From: Plantago ovata
Lineage: Eukaryota > Streptophyta > Magnoliopsida > Lamiales > Plantaginaceae
Direction of reading: 5' to 3'
NCBI GenBank assembly: GCA_028274465.1
Contig: CM051458.1
Coordinates: forward strand, 87,192,085 to 87,256,084
DNA length: 64,000 nucleotides
The position numbers were made by a program, and so were the translations under genes. The notes beneath the pieces were generated by a model. That model saw only the letters and a list, made by a program, of their open reading frames with translations, was not told the DNA's origin and ran no database searches. Shown here piece after piece: positions 1 to 11,841 of the stretch; the first letter of the stretch is position 1, and each line of letters starts with the position of its first letter.

Positions 1-3000
1 GAAACTGAAATATAGTAGCAGCAGCAGTCCCAGTTATATCGCTGAGATGATTTCAAAACATTTTCTCTGTACTACTACACCGAATGACATATATCCAGCA
101 GGAACTGGCAAAAGTTATTTCTCACACTAATCCAACATATTTTAACTTTAAAAGCACAAAGCATCCAGAACTTTATCAATCTCAATGAAATCATAAATCT
201 GACTAAATACTTACTGCATGATATGCATATGGTGATTTTCCCTGGCGTTCAAAATGTTTGACTAGAATACCCCACTCAATAGGTCCCCATTCCTCTTCTT
301 CAAAGCAATTGCCAAGTGCCACTTTATATAACTACCAAAGATACACAAATCCAAATGAGATCAAGTACATCAGATTTTTCAAAAAATTAAATTAGAAAAG
401 GAAAAACTAGAAGTATCAATTAAGTTTAGCAAGATTTTCGCCTTACACATTTCTAATGTACCTTGCTCAGATTACAAGCCTGATATACTCTTATAAGCTA
501 AAATAGAAAATTGTCCCAGATGTTCATAAATCACAATACAATCAATGTAGGCGATGATCTGAGCAATCCGCAGAGTAAATGTACTATTGTTTGAGGATAT
601 GATCATGAAAAACGAAGAAGTAAGCATGTCAATGTGATCAAACTGTACTCATGTGCTGCTGATAAACAAAATTTGTCACACTGGACACCCCCCCCCCCCC
701 CCCCCACAACAACCTTCTTCCCTTTGGTACGCTGGTATAGTTGGAAAGCAAGTAATGAAACCTAGCATCGAAACAAATGGATTCAGTCTTCTCCATCATC
801 ACCCTCATCCTGAAACCCTTGAAACTCACTAACCTCCTCACAAGCCCTTGATATTGGTTTATTGGAATAAACCCCCTTCAGCTTGGATCAAAGCTAACAC
901 TGACGGCACTTATAATTCCACTCTAAGCCTGGCTGAATCTGCAGGTCTAATTAGGTGTCATGAAGGGAGATTCTAAAAAGCTTTTGAAAATGTTCTGGGG
1001 GCACAAAAACCATTTTTCATGCAGAAGTAAGAAGTTGGTGCTATATTTGAGAGCCTGAAACTGAAAATTTCCAAAAGTCAGGGTTACTGTAGACTCTAGA
1101 GTAATAATTTAGTCTGATGCCCTCTAGAGATTGACTAGCTGAAATCTCAGAACACCAATAGAAATTGGATGTTTTGGAAATTGTTTCAAAGCATTCAAAG
1201 CACTATGAAAGACATGGAGGTGCATTTTTGCCACATACATAGAGAAGGAAATGGGGCTGCTGACAATTTAGCACAAGAAGCTCCACAATACACTTGAAAT
1301 AGAACTCCACATATTGCTGACTGCTCTGTCATTTTGGAAAAGAAAAAAAAAGTGTATTCTGACAACTCTGGTACTCCTTAACTTAGAATACAACAATAAA
1401 GAATAAGTTTTGGTGAATAATTTGTATTGGATTAAGTGCAAGACAGGAACCAAGAAGAAACATTAACTCAGATCAAGAAAATATCTGAGCATCACTTGTT
1501 GAAAAAAAGTAGGTGCAAGGAATAAATAATTAGAGTTCTAAGGAGTCTGTCTTGTGTTGCCTCTTTGTATGGTCCCTCATTCACTTCTATCTCCTCCATC
1601 CCTCTCCCTTCTCTCTCTTCTCTCACTCAAGTAGGTTCTATTCTTGCTTGTACAGTTTTACTAGTTAGGGGGTATACATTTGGCTTTTCTTCTCTTGTGT
1701 GTTCTCCTATTTTTCATCCTTCTTTTGCCTCCTGAGTCCTGTCCAGCGCTCTCCTCTAATCCCTCTTTCCTCTTTCCTTCCCTCCCTGTTTGCTCCTTTA
1801 TTCTATACAAAGTGGTACTCCCCCTACTCGTTTGCACTCTGGACTTACAAAGACAATGGATGTGATGATGACAGAATACATCTATCACTCTACATCATAT
1901 ACTTCTTACTCTGGCATTTTGTACCGTACAACAGTGGTGTAAGGCACTTGTCGGACTACTGTTATTGCAAGTTATTTGAAACATACGCAGAAGATCAGGA
2001 AAAAAAGGAGGATCAAAGAACTGCAGTGATGCTCTATTTAGTGCATTCAGCCGCTCGAATAGGAGCCATTATAAATGTTATTGCTGACATTAGCAAAATC
2101 TCCTTATTGGCTAACTTAGTGAAGCAGCTATCTTTCTTTAGAGATTCTGTACACAGTTGCTGCTCCTCTATCTATGTGGTGTAAGGCTTTTCCAGATAAC
2201 TGTTCTTGTGAGTTACTGATTTAAATAACAAAAATTGGGGGGGGGGGGGGGGGGGTGTGAAAAAGCAAAATAAAAAATACAAGATGAAAACGGATCAAAG
2301 GACTTCTTTTAGAAACTGGTTGATGTATAGGAAGCTTATTGTTGGAAGCATAGCAAAGCTTTCTTTTGTAAACTCAACTGCTCAAGCACGAGCTGTTCTT
2401 ACTATATAACTGGCATCGGCCAAATCTCCTAGTCTCTGGATGAAACAGATTTAGCTAACTCAGCAAAGCAGTAGCAGCTATCTTGACTTAGAGATTATAT
2501 ACATAGTTGCTACCTTTTGTGTAGTGTTATCTTGGACTACTCAGAAGCAAAACTTGGTGCATGACTTGGTCCTAACACTTTTGGTGGATAACTTGTTGGA
2601 TGTGTATGATAGGAAGCTAGATAAAATGTTGGAGAATAGAACTGGAAATCACTTGGTGGCTCTAGCTGATGTTTCTTGTAATTTTGTGGGCAAGCATCTT
2701 TGCTGGACAAGGAATGCTCCAGACAAGAGGAACTGGAAGCACCTTGTATTCTTCCTCACGCATATTCTTCCTGCACTCTGCATAGAATATATGCACTTCT
2801 AGGTTGTTAAGTAGATGTTTCCTAAGATTTGTAAGTACACATAGTCACTGCACACACCTCCAATAAAACCAGTTACTAACTATTCTATTTCCTTGACTAA
2901 ATTGGAGTTGTCTTTTGCATCGGTTGGTACCTTGGCAATATCTTGTTCAGCTTTTGGTGCTCCTCTTGTGATAGACCATTTTGTAAGATTTGAATATACA

Positions 3001-4681
3001 AGCTACGGAAAATACTGGCCTTCTACTTTGAGCAGAAAGAGGGAAAAAAACATCTTGGCACTTATTTATCAGACAGTGAAGAAAAATCTGCATTCTTGAC
3101 AACTTCGTTTGTATTGTATTTGTAGTGCTAAACCTTTGTAATTTCTGCTGCTTATCTCTTTGCGACAAGACTGAGAATGATTAATGTAATATTTTGTAAA
3201 CTACCACAAATTTTAGTGAACACTGAGAAGCAGCATCATGAAAAATTGTGAATGTACTTTCCATGACCGTACTTCTCCACGATGAATCTATGATACAAAA
3301 TTTTGAATGAAAGGCTTTTTCCATGACCATACTTCTCCCACGATGAATATATGAGACAAAATGGAAGGCTTTAAAATGAGGTGTGGATGTGCTAAACAAA
3401 CAGAAATATGGAGGTAATTGGTTCATCCAACCTACTGGGTTCAAATGAAAACCAAGCCAGTGGTAGATGGATTGAGTTGAACTTATGTGAGCAAAAAGGT
3501 TACATCTGCAGGAAGATAATACCAACTTTTGGCCTGTTTTGTAGTGTTAGTATGTTATCATTATACTCCCCTCTTATTGGGACTAATAAGGCCCTCTATA
3601 TAAAGGGTCTTAGTAAGACATATAAATTCTTCTAGCTTATCGATGGCATCCCAAAGCTTTGCTCTGTTTTATTGAACAAAAAATAAGTATCTTTCACAAT
3701 GAGACCTTATATCTTGGAAACGCACAATGGACTTTAATATCTGAAACGGTCCCTTATATCCAGGGCTCTTGGGATAGTGTATAATATATGCTGCAACTTA
3801 CTAGAACTATCCTTTTTCCTGTTCTAATTCATACCATATGATTTAATGAAAGTAGGGTAAACAACTTTTAACTAATGGTACGAAAATTAATGCGGTTGAT
3901 TACACTGCATGGTGCAAATTTAACATTAAGCAGAGGACTTAAAAACATTAATAGTCAAGAAACAAAGATCACACATGGTGAGCTTGGATTAGGGGTTGTA
4001 TTTTGGAGGGGGGGGGGGGGGTTAACATGATTGCAAAGAAAAGGAATTAAGAAATGGAAGACAATCAAATACTAATTTATTAAATTCAATACTGGCTGAC
4101 CTTAGCAGTGTCAGTAAGTAGCTCGGTCCCAGCTGGATAGGATGCATAGAATTGATCCCCTCTCGAGTATCCAGCTCTGGTCCTGCATTATCCATCGCCC
4201 AACATTAAGAAGTATGGTTAAACGCAATCAAGTAATAAATCAAACAGTGATAGATTGAACAACATGCGAAGTCCAACAAACTTCACTGAACTATCAATAG
4301 CTACTTTATTCTCCAATATAACTCATAAATGCAAAACTCCATCAACATTAGCAGTAAAAACAAGCTGAAGAAACTTTTATAGGCTATAACAACAGCAAAA
4401 AATTTCAAATTATAGAATTGGCACACTCTCTGAACAATCTTAAAAGCTGAGGCACAGGATAATTTACTCCATCCTATGAATATTATGATTTTCCATTTTT
4501 AATTTCATTTTCACTGAAAAAGAAATAAGTTGAGACAAACTTACGTGTTGTTGGTGTAGAAATAGCTGATACATGCAGAAAAGCAAAAGAATCCAGTGTA
4601 TGATACAACTCTTCGGAACTTCTGAATTTTCAGGATTTCGTTCCAGCCTTCATAGAGCCGCCACAGTTTGTAGCTGTACAT
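1..4681 (-). CDS. Small conserved plant membrane-type protein, 3' end beyond the window
   Basis: Three coding exons fit on the minus strand: 4681-4545, 4182-4101 and 331-215, joined with matching phases (45 codons+2, then 28, then 39). Exon one starts MYSYKLWRLYEGW and holds a hydrophobic stretch (about residues 28-42, VVSYTGFFCFSACIS), likely one membrane span. Exon two reads TRAGYSRGDQFYASYPAG, and exon three contains LYKVALGNCFEEEEWGPIEW and ERQGKSPYAYHA. I recognise this pattern as a short conserved plant family of unknown function, usually ending soon after with a QYMAHL-like segment; that last exon is not in bases 1-214, so the gene runs off the left edge. The 3.77 kb intron between exons two and three is unusually long and carries a LINE fragment. 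A 5' exon at about 5440-5316 splices in frame and could add 41 residues from an ATG at 5436, but it more likely is leader. Function unknown. Confidence 0.8.
688..705. repeat. C homopolymer, 18 bases
   Basis: An uninterrupted run of 18 C on the plus strand, inside the long intron of the left-edge gene. Two further long G runs lie in the same intron (2237-2255 and 4008-4021). Such runs are length-unstable and often mark sequencing or assembly uncertainty. Confidence 0.95.
858..1370 (+). pseudogene. Decayed LINE-type RNase H (RVT_3-like) fragment
   Basis: The plus strand reads, with stops and frame breaks, WIKANTDGTYNSTLSLAESA, then a segment like VGAIFESLKLKISKSQG, then CHIHREGNGAADNLAQEA. These match in order the catalytic-Asp strand, the exposed helix and the terminal R-E-x-N-x-x-A-D-x-L-A motif of RNase H domains carried by plant L1-type LINEs. 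Several stops show it is dead. It lies inside the long intron of the left-edge gene, in antisense orientation to it. I saw no reverse transcriptase upstream, so this is a 3' fragment only. Confidence 0.7.
1371..4007. other. Rest of the long intron: no gene supported
   Basis: This part of the intron holds short open frames on both strands (for example 1699-2184 and 2524-2802 on plus) without recognisable motifs. One is pyrimidine-rich low-complexity sequence translated (about 1560-1820). A run of 19 G lies at 2237-2255. The 2524-2802 frame could be old transposon sequence, but I cannot show it. Nothing else is supportable. Confidence 0.5.
2237..2255. repeat. G homopolymer, 19 bases
   Basis: An uninterrupted run of 19 G on the plus strand in the same intron as the 688-705 C run. 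It has no coding role. It could fold as a G-quadruplex, or it could be a polymerase-slippage site. Confidence 0.95.
4008..4021. repeat. G homopolymer, 14 bases
   Basis: A run of 14 G on the plus strand, about 80 bases below the exon ending at 4101 (minus-strand gene). In the transcript of that gene it would be a C run shortly after a splice donor. Confidence 0.95.
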
Positions 4682-5315
4682 TGCTACAAGAAACAATAAG
4701 ATGCATTAGGAATTTTACGAACTCCACTTGCTTCTATAGCACACACAAGCCAAAGATTGTCCTGAGTTTATGCATAATACTGGAATTGAAGTATGAATAA
4801 ATGAGCATTATGTGGCAAGAAAAGGAGCAAAGCCAATGTTCCATACAAGGGTAATACTTAATAGAGAGGTCTTCATGAATCACTATCTGTAGGCTTTTGA
4901 AACTAAAGGAACTACAATGAGATTGAATCCCTTTATGTATTTTAATTTCCAGGTGTTTGATGAACTACATACAGTCCACTATAAGTCTATAACTGAGGCA
5001 TTTTATCAAACACCTTGCCGGCGGACTGATCCAGGCTTCTGTCTTTATACATAATTGAACCTAATGGAAGCTAAACTAACATGCATGATTCAACATAATC
5101 AAACAAATTTAACAATTTCTAGCCTAACTGTAGAAGCAGGCAACCATTAGCCTAAAATAAAAAACCCAAAAGTTATTGAGATATCCAATTCAACTTCGAA
5201 TCAACAATAATATCAACTAGATACTACTTTACATCAAATGAAATCACCAAACGAAGCAATTTCATTGAAATTTTGCATAGATAAAAAAAATGCACAAAAG
5301 TTAGGTTTAACATAC

Positions 5316-5440
5316 CTTCTTGATTGTGAAGAGGGGAATGAGGAGAATTACGGCGGCGGCAGTGGGAATCGGCGGTGGGTGGTTGTGGGGTGGGAGAGGA
5401 AGAGAAGAGAGAAAAGAAAATAGAATATGTTTTCATTTTT
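5316..5440 (-). other. Probable 5' leader exon of the left-edge gene
   Basis: On the minus strand this stretch ends at a good donor (GAAG|GTATG, exon end 5316) that joins the acceptor before 4683. An ATG at 5436 opens 40 codons plus one base and stays in frame with the MYSYKLW start. The encoded peptide is rich in Ser, Pro and Arg and looks like translated leader. The 5' boundary is a guess. Full-length cDNA would show whether it is leader or a real N-terminal extension. Confidence 0.45.
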
Positions 5441-5585
5441 ATTTGAACCAGCGACGTACCAGTTCGGTCGAACCATTCCGTTGTCCACCATTGGTTTGGT
5501 TTCTCATGACCCTTCGGCTCAAATAATTAAGTGATTAACAACCCAGGTGCTCTGAATCTTTTGTGATGCTAATGCAACTTTAGTA

Positions 5586-5786
5586 CTCATCCGTTTTTTT
5601 GGATTCTATACGTTTACTTTTGAATCGAAATTTTAGGAGATTTATATAATGAGTGTAGTGTGTTGGTTTAGTGACATGATCCACAATAAAGTTGTGAGAT
5701 AAAGATTTGCCAAAATTAGAAACGTATAGAATCCAAAGAAACAGACAAAAAATGAAATATGTATAGAATCCAAAAAAACAGATGAG
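5586..5786. mobile_element. Stowaway-like MITE (Tc1/mariner type)
   Basis: The left end reads TACTCATCCGTTTTTTTGG and the right end is its near-perfect inverted copy (CCAAAAAAACAGATGAGTA). Both are flanked by TA (5584-5585 and 5787-5788), the usual Tc1/mariner target duplication. An extra internal inverted copy of the TIR inner part (TATAGAATCCAAAGAAACAG, about 5725) suggests internal rearrangement. About 201 bp and no coding capacity. Confidence 0.75.
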
Positions 5787-5789
5787 TAT

Positions 5790-5918
5790 GGCTAGTGATA
5801 TAGCCAGAGCTAAAATTATTAATGCCATAGCAATTTGTGCACTTTTAGGAATGATTAGTGTTTATAAAAGTAAATTGCTCTGGCATTAGTAATTTTAGCT
5901 CTGACTATATCACTAGCC
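5790..5918. mobile_element. Mutator-type MITE with 9-bp target duplication
   Basis: A 129 bp near-palindrome. The left arm starts GGCTAGTGATATAG and the right arm ends CTATATCACTAGCC, with about 50 bp of imperfect complementarity on each side. It is flanked by the exact 9-bp repeat GATGAGTAT (5781-5789 and 5919-5927), the target length typical of Mutator-like elements. The target site straddles the right end of the neighbouring Stowaway-like MITE, so this element inserted second. Confidence 0.85.
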
Positions 5919-5927
5919 GATGAGTAT

Positions 5928-7780
5928 AAATAAGTTAAAAGTACTACTGCAATTCATAAAGTCACATAGAGAATGAATTTGAACAAGATTTCTACATTAA
6001 CCAACAACATACAAAAGCTACAAATCATTCAATACAATCGAGATGTATGAATTTAGATCTAGGTTTAGATTTAATAAGGTGGAAGAGAACTTACATAAAT
6101 TTCTAATTGAATTGAACTGAGGTTAACATTTCCTAACAAAACTGAACTTATTCATATGGTTCCAGAGAAGGTTTGAACTCTGAACTTGCATTTCCTCATT
6201 TTTTATTAAATTTTCTTGTCATCCTTTTTAATCGGATTTTTTTTTTAAACGGTAATATATTACAACTACTCCTACAATACTATATACGATATCCTATACC
6301 ATCTTACATCTCCACACCGAAGCCTTATGTCTCCGATCGGAAATATTTATAAATGAAATAGAGTGGTTATTATTTAATTTCGTCAACCGACGAGTTGGTC
6401 AATTAATGATAACGAGATTGAATCATCTTCGATTCTTGATCGATCGCATTGGATCAAGCAAATGATTTTATGTACGAATCATTGAGCACCAGAAGTAAAA
6501 TGTGAATTGTATGTTGTGTAATGTGGCAAAGGGACATCCATTTGTCATGATTTTTGTTTTGATTAAAACTAAACCAAACTTTTAAATAAAATATATATCT
6601 GTGACATGATGTAATTCTAGAAGCTGTGTATTGGGATCATTAATCATGCTGTCTGTCAATTATCATAATCAATATCAGATCAAAATGTGTGCCATATATT
6701 ATCAACAATTGATTTGAGGAGTGAGCACCACAAAATTATTATTGGGTTCATCAGTTGACTCTCGGTCTATGTTCATCCCAATTTTTTCTTATTTCAGTGG
6801 ACGGGCCACTAGTATGGTCACTCGTGAACTGACCTTCAAATTCAACAAATGATATCAAAAGACTCCAAAAGGAGTTTAACGCATCCGAAGGTTCGAAATA
6901 ACTGGTTTTGTTACTTTTAAAAAGTTCAATATTTATTGAAGTTTGTTGTATAACAAGTGTCTTGAATTAGATTTTGGAGGATAATTATGAATTTCAGTGT
7001 GAGAGGTGAAAACACATTTTCTTGGCATCTGATGTATCACGGAAACTTTTTTAAAACTTCAAAATAAAATGAGATGATACATAATCATATTCAGTGATAA
7101 TTCTTGTAGAAGTAAAATGAACCATACTATATCAATTTAAGTTAGTTGGGTTTAAGAAGTTGTTATTATTAAATTATCAAGTAGTTTTTCTTTGGTCGAT
7201 TTAAAATCACAAGCACTATGCATACGTATAATTCAGTGTGATGGATAGAATAGTTAAAATTAACAATTAACTAAGTATATACTGTTAAATGCTCTTTAGT
7301 GGTTGTAGTATTTGGCATCTGTATATATCACAATTGGCATGTGTTTGTATCTAGCTTAGCATATAATTCAAACTTCGATCACTATTGGCATCTGCATCTA
7401 CCAATAATTTTTTTTTGTTGATAATACAAACATCCATCTCTTTCCAAGGTAAAAAACTAACATAAAACCACTTCAACATATTTTGACTGACAATGAAATC
7501 CACCTGTGTAATGAAAAATCAGTCTTCCTAACACTGCAAATTAGCAATAATTAAGCTAAACATTTCAGTTCCCCTTCAACTAATCCATTCTCCTTTAAAA
7601 TAAAAATAGTATAGTCCTTATCGAAGTAGACTGCTTTTTGGCTGTTATGGGGTGTTTAATTACAAACTTTTCTTTAACAATATTTGTCATTAACTCCCTG
7701 ATAAAGGTTGATGATCTAAGATATTGTTCTTACATGTTGGTGGTATTGTAGTGACATGTATTATAATGTAATATAAAAAT
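5928..7780. other. AT-rich intergenic DNA
   Basis: No gene, RNA gene or clear transposon ends were recognised. The stretch lies between the nested MITEs and the leader region of the receptor kinase gene. Confidence 0.5.
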
Positions 7781-7789
7781 ATAGTGATC

Positions 7790-8812
7790 AGACCTTCTTA
7801 TCTTCTTCTCTTTGCCTGGCCTTCTTTTGTCTTTTGTCTAATCATTTAGTTACACACAACTTTCACATTCCATTAACATCAACTCCCATTAATGCCCAAC
7901 ATACATCTTTCATTTTCTTTCTTTCCTTGCTTGGAAACTTGTGTGGTTTCTGTAACTCTTTTGTTTCTTCATTTCTGGGATTTCTTTTTCTTGGCATAAG
8001 AAAGAGGAAAGATAAAAAAGTTGCTTCTGTAGTTGCATGGTTGTTTGTTGAGAAGAAAAGCTACCAGCAACTGTGTTTCCAATTCCAGGTACTTTTGCTT
8101 TGCTCTTTTCTTTTCCACTTGTTTGATTGATTTTTATGGTATAATGAGTGAGAATTTAGCTTTATGAAACTTCATGTCATGTTTATAGTAATGATGATTG
8201 TTTGATTGTTATGTTTTAGTATCTCATGTTCAAGATTATAGAACCACTAGTAGTAATTATAAGTGCACTTCTCTTTCTTCTTTTGTTGGGAGGATTAGCA
8301 ACATCATTTCCATGTTTCAAGAATCAGAAAAAAAATCAAATCTTGATTAGCAAAACAGATGATAATGAAGTACTTAACTACTGCTCTGAGTGTTTATTCC
8401 AGAATCCAGTTATCTAATTAGTTCAGAAAATAATGTAAACATCTCTTGATTCACACATCATAATAGAGTTAGGTAAGAAAATTTGCTTAAAGTATTAGTT
8501 TTGTGTTAGCTAAGAAGATTCTAATTATAAAAGATTGAATTTGTTGTCAGATAGCAGAATAAAACAATTAATATATTTTTAAGATCTGAAATAGAATAGA
8601 ATACTAGTTGATTTGTATTTATTTCCTTGACATCATTTATTTGGTGCAGAATTTATGTCTTCAAGCTAGCTAATTTGCTACTGTTCCCATTGTGCTACAT
8701 CTGTACCTTTTCTCCAATTATGGACAGTGGACACCCATGGCAATAATAGAAATCCTTACTGGCCTAGGCCCCCTCTTCTGAGATTACCATTCTGCCCTCC
8801 CAGTTTCTGAAA
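7790..8812 (+). other. Probable 5' leader with an intron for the CEPR2-like gene
   Basis: A pyrimidine-rich stretch from about 7790 to 8088 looks like a plant 5' UTR. It ends in TTCCAATTCCAG|GTAC (donor near 8089). A possible acceptor is TTTGGTGCAG near 8650, followed by 160 bases without an in-frame gene before the ATG at 8813. The short open frames here (7834-8130, 8226-8417) show no motifs. This is inference from splice-like signals only. Confidence 0.35.
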
Positions 8813-11800
8813 ATGGCCAAGAGAATGAATCCCATTTCCCTCCAACCTCCTGCCATTTTCTTGATACTTTTATCCCTATCCCTTTCATGTATGTGCCTAA
8901 AACTTGAGACACAAGCCTTACTAGAATTCAAAGAGAAGCTGGTTGATCCATTGAGCTACTTAGATTCCTGGAAAGAATCAGAATCAGATTCTCCTTGCCA
9001 GTTCTATGGAATAACTTGTGATAATCAAACTGGTTTAGTGACTGAAATCTCACTTGATAACAAGTCCTTATCAGGAACAATCTCCCCATCAATATCTGTG
9101 CTTAAGAACCTAACTTCTTTTGCCCTGCCGACGAATCACATATCGGGAACTCTTCCGAATGTGTTCGAAGGTTTCGTAAACCTCAAGGTTCTAAATGTCA
9201 GTAATAACAGCATGACTGGCAGTATTCCTGATTTGTCCAAGTTGGTGAACTTGGAGGCTCTTGATGTAGCTGATAACTATTTTTCTGGGGCATTTCCTGC
9301 TTGGGTTGGAGGCTTAACTAAACTGTATTGGTTGAGTCTCGGTGATAACAACTACGACGAGGGTGAAATTCCGGAGAGTATTGGGAATTTGAAGAACTTG
9401 AATTATCTTTACTTGGCTGGTTCAAACTTGACAGGGAGGATACCGGAGTCTATATTTGGACTTGAAGCATTGGGGACGTTGGATATTTCTAAAAACAATA
9501 TTTCGGGTGATTTTCCTACGTCGATTAGCAAGCTCAAGAACTTATGGAAGATTGAGCTCTTTCAAAATAACTTCACTGGTGAGTTTCCACCAGGACTTGC
9601 TGATTTGACACTCCTGGAAGAGATTGATATATCGGCAAACCGAATGCACGGAAAGATTCCTCCTGAATTTGGGAACTTGAAAAAACTGACGGTTTTTCAG
9701 TGCTTTGAGAACAGCTTCACCGGAGAGATCCCACCAGGTTTTGGAGACATGCAACACTTGTCTGCGTTCTCGATTTACAGGAATGGTTTTACTGGAGAGT
9801 TTCCTCAGAATTTTGGCCGGTACTCGCCTTTGAATGGTATTGACATATCTGAGAACAAGTTTTCAGGTCCATTTCCAAAGTATTTGTGCCAGAATGGGAA
9901 CTTACAGTACTTGCTAGCCTTGGACAATGAATTTTCTGGAGAGTTCCCAGAGTCTTACGCAGCATGCAAGCCCTTGGAGAGGTTGAGGATCAAAACAAAC
10001 AAGCTGAACGGGTCGATTCCCGATGGTGTGTGGGCACTTCCAAACGTAAAGGTTATGGATTTAAGCGATAACTATTTCTCTGGAGGGATATCTCCGAGGA
10101 TTGGAGATTCACTAAATTTGGATGAGTTGATGCTGTCAAATAACAAGTTCTCTGGTGAGTTACCTAAAGAACTTGGCAAGCTTACAAAGCTCGAAAGGAT
10201 TTACTTGGTCAATAATAGCATCTCTGGAAAAATCCCATCAGAACTCGGTGAGTTGAAGCAACTATCAACTCTGTATTTGCAAGAAAACATGTTAACCGGA
10301 TCAATACCTTCAGAATTAGCAGACTGTTCTAGGCTGGTGGACTTAAATCTCGCTTCAAATTCTCTAAGCGGTGATATCCCGACCAGTTTCACAAAGATGT
10401 CCTCGTTGAACTCACTGAATCTTTCAGGAAATGGACTCAATGGATCAATTCCAAGAGATTTCGACAAGCTGAAGCTCTCATCGGTGGATTTGTCGGATAA
10501 TAATCTGTCAGGGAGTGTACCACCCTATTTCCTCACTGTGGCTGGTGATAAGGCATTTCTTGGAAACAAAGGGCTCTGCGTTGATAACGATCAAACCTCA
10601 AGAAAGTTGGCTAACTCGGGGCTAGGCTACTGTGAAGGAAGAAATAGTCACAAGCATTTCTTTAAGAGTAAGTTGCTCATGTTCTGTGTCATAATGTTAG
10701 CATTGGTGGTTGTTATTGGCGGTTTATTTCTCGTGAGTTACCGAAGCTATAAACAGCACGTGGATGAAGTAGACAAGCAAATAGAATTTGAGAAAGGAAG
10801 AACTTCAAATTACAAGCTTGAGAGTTTCCAACCAGTGGAGTTTGATGTTGACGAGATATGTGACTTGGATCCGGATAATTTGATTGGGAGCGGAGGCACG
10901 GGGAAAGTTTATCGTCTAGATTTGAAGAAAGGTTGTGGTACAGTTGCAGTGAAGCAGCTTTGGAAGGGAAATGGGGTGAAAGTAATGACAGCTGAAATGG
11001 ATATACTCGGAAAGATCAGACATAGGAACATATTGAAGCTATACGCTTGTTTGATGAAAGGAGGTTCAAACCTACTGGTGTTTGAATACATGCCAAACGG
11101 GAACCTATTTGAGGCGATTCATAGAGAGATCAAAGCTGGGATACCTGAACTTGATTGGTACCAGAGATATAGAATTGCGCTCGGTGCAGCCAAAGGAATT
11201 GCCTACTTACATCATGATTGTTCCCCGGCTATTATCCATAGAGACATCAAGTCCACCAACATTTTACTTGATGAAGAATATGAAGCGAAAATTGCTGATT
11301 TTGGTGTTGCAAAGGTGGCTGATCAAGCTTCTCCACGAGGATCCGAATTCAGTTGTTTTGCTGGTACTCATGGCTACATTGCACCAGGTTTGTCTTCACA
11401 TCATGCATACTGTAGTATATATTTGACTGATTCTTGTTCTATTGTTGTATAATATACGCTCTCTTTGCAGAGATGGCATATTCGTTTAAGGTGACAGAAA
11501 AGAGCGACGTGTACAGCTTTGGCGTGGTGCTGTTGGAGCTGGTCACTGGAAGAAGGCCTGTGGAGGAGGAATATGGAGAGGGAAAGGACATCGTCTACTG
11601 GGTTTCAACTCATCTGTATGACAAGGAAAGCGTTCTCAAAGTTCTTGATCAGAAGGTTGCTTCGTGCCTAGTCGAAGACGACATGCTAAAGGTGTTGAGG
11701 ATTGCTACAGTCTGCACTGCGAGGCTTCCAAATCTGAGGCCTAACATGAGAGAAGTTGTCAACATGCTTAGTGATGCTGAACCAAACACCTACAGTTCTC

Positions 11801-11841
11801 CTGTTGTTTCAGAAAAACAAGAGAAGCCTCTTCTCAAGTAA
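8813..11841 (+). CDS. CEPR2: LRR receptor-like kinase, CEPR2-like (CEP peptide receptor type)
   Basis: Two exons, 8813-11387 and 11471-11841, remove an 83 bp GT-AG intron and give 981 residues, close to the roughly 980 usual for this group. The intron sits exactly inside the kinase motif GYIAP|E, where XI-subclass LRR kinases commonly have it. In order: signal peptide (about 1-28), LRRNT cap with a paired-Cys region, about 20 leucine-rich repeats (about 75-600), one membrane span (about 618-643) and a Ser/Thr kinase. The kinase shows IGSGGTGKVY (about 690), VAVKQL, HRDIKSTN (about 811), IADFGVAK and the APE of the activation segment, so it should be active. The family binds secreted peptides at the plasma membrane; CEPR2 relatives perceive CEP peptides in nitrogen and stress signalling. 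The exact paralog call (CEPR2 over CEPR1 or HSL) rests on length and overall likeness. Confidence 0.9.

Noticed and set aside
1699-2184. 161-codon open frame on the plus strand
   Set aside because: The first third is translated low-complexity pyrimidine sequence, there is no family motif, and it lies inside an intron.
7834-8130. 98-codon open frame before the CEPR2-like gene
   Set aside because: Pyrimidine-rich leader-like DNA ending at a splice donor; hydrophobicity comes from T-rich codons.
11082-11426. 114-codon frame overlapping the kinase
   Set aside because: Shadow frame of the kinase exon with no motif of its own.
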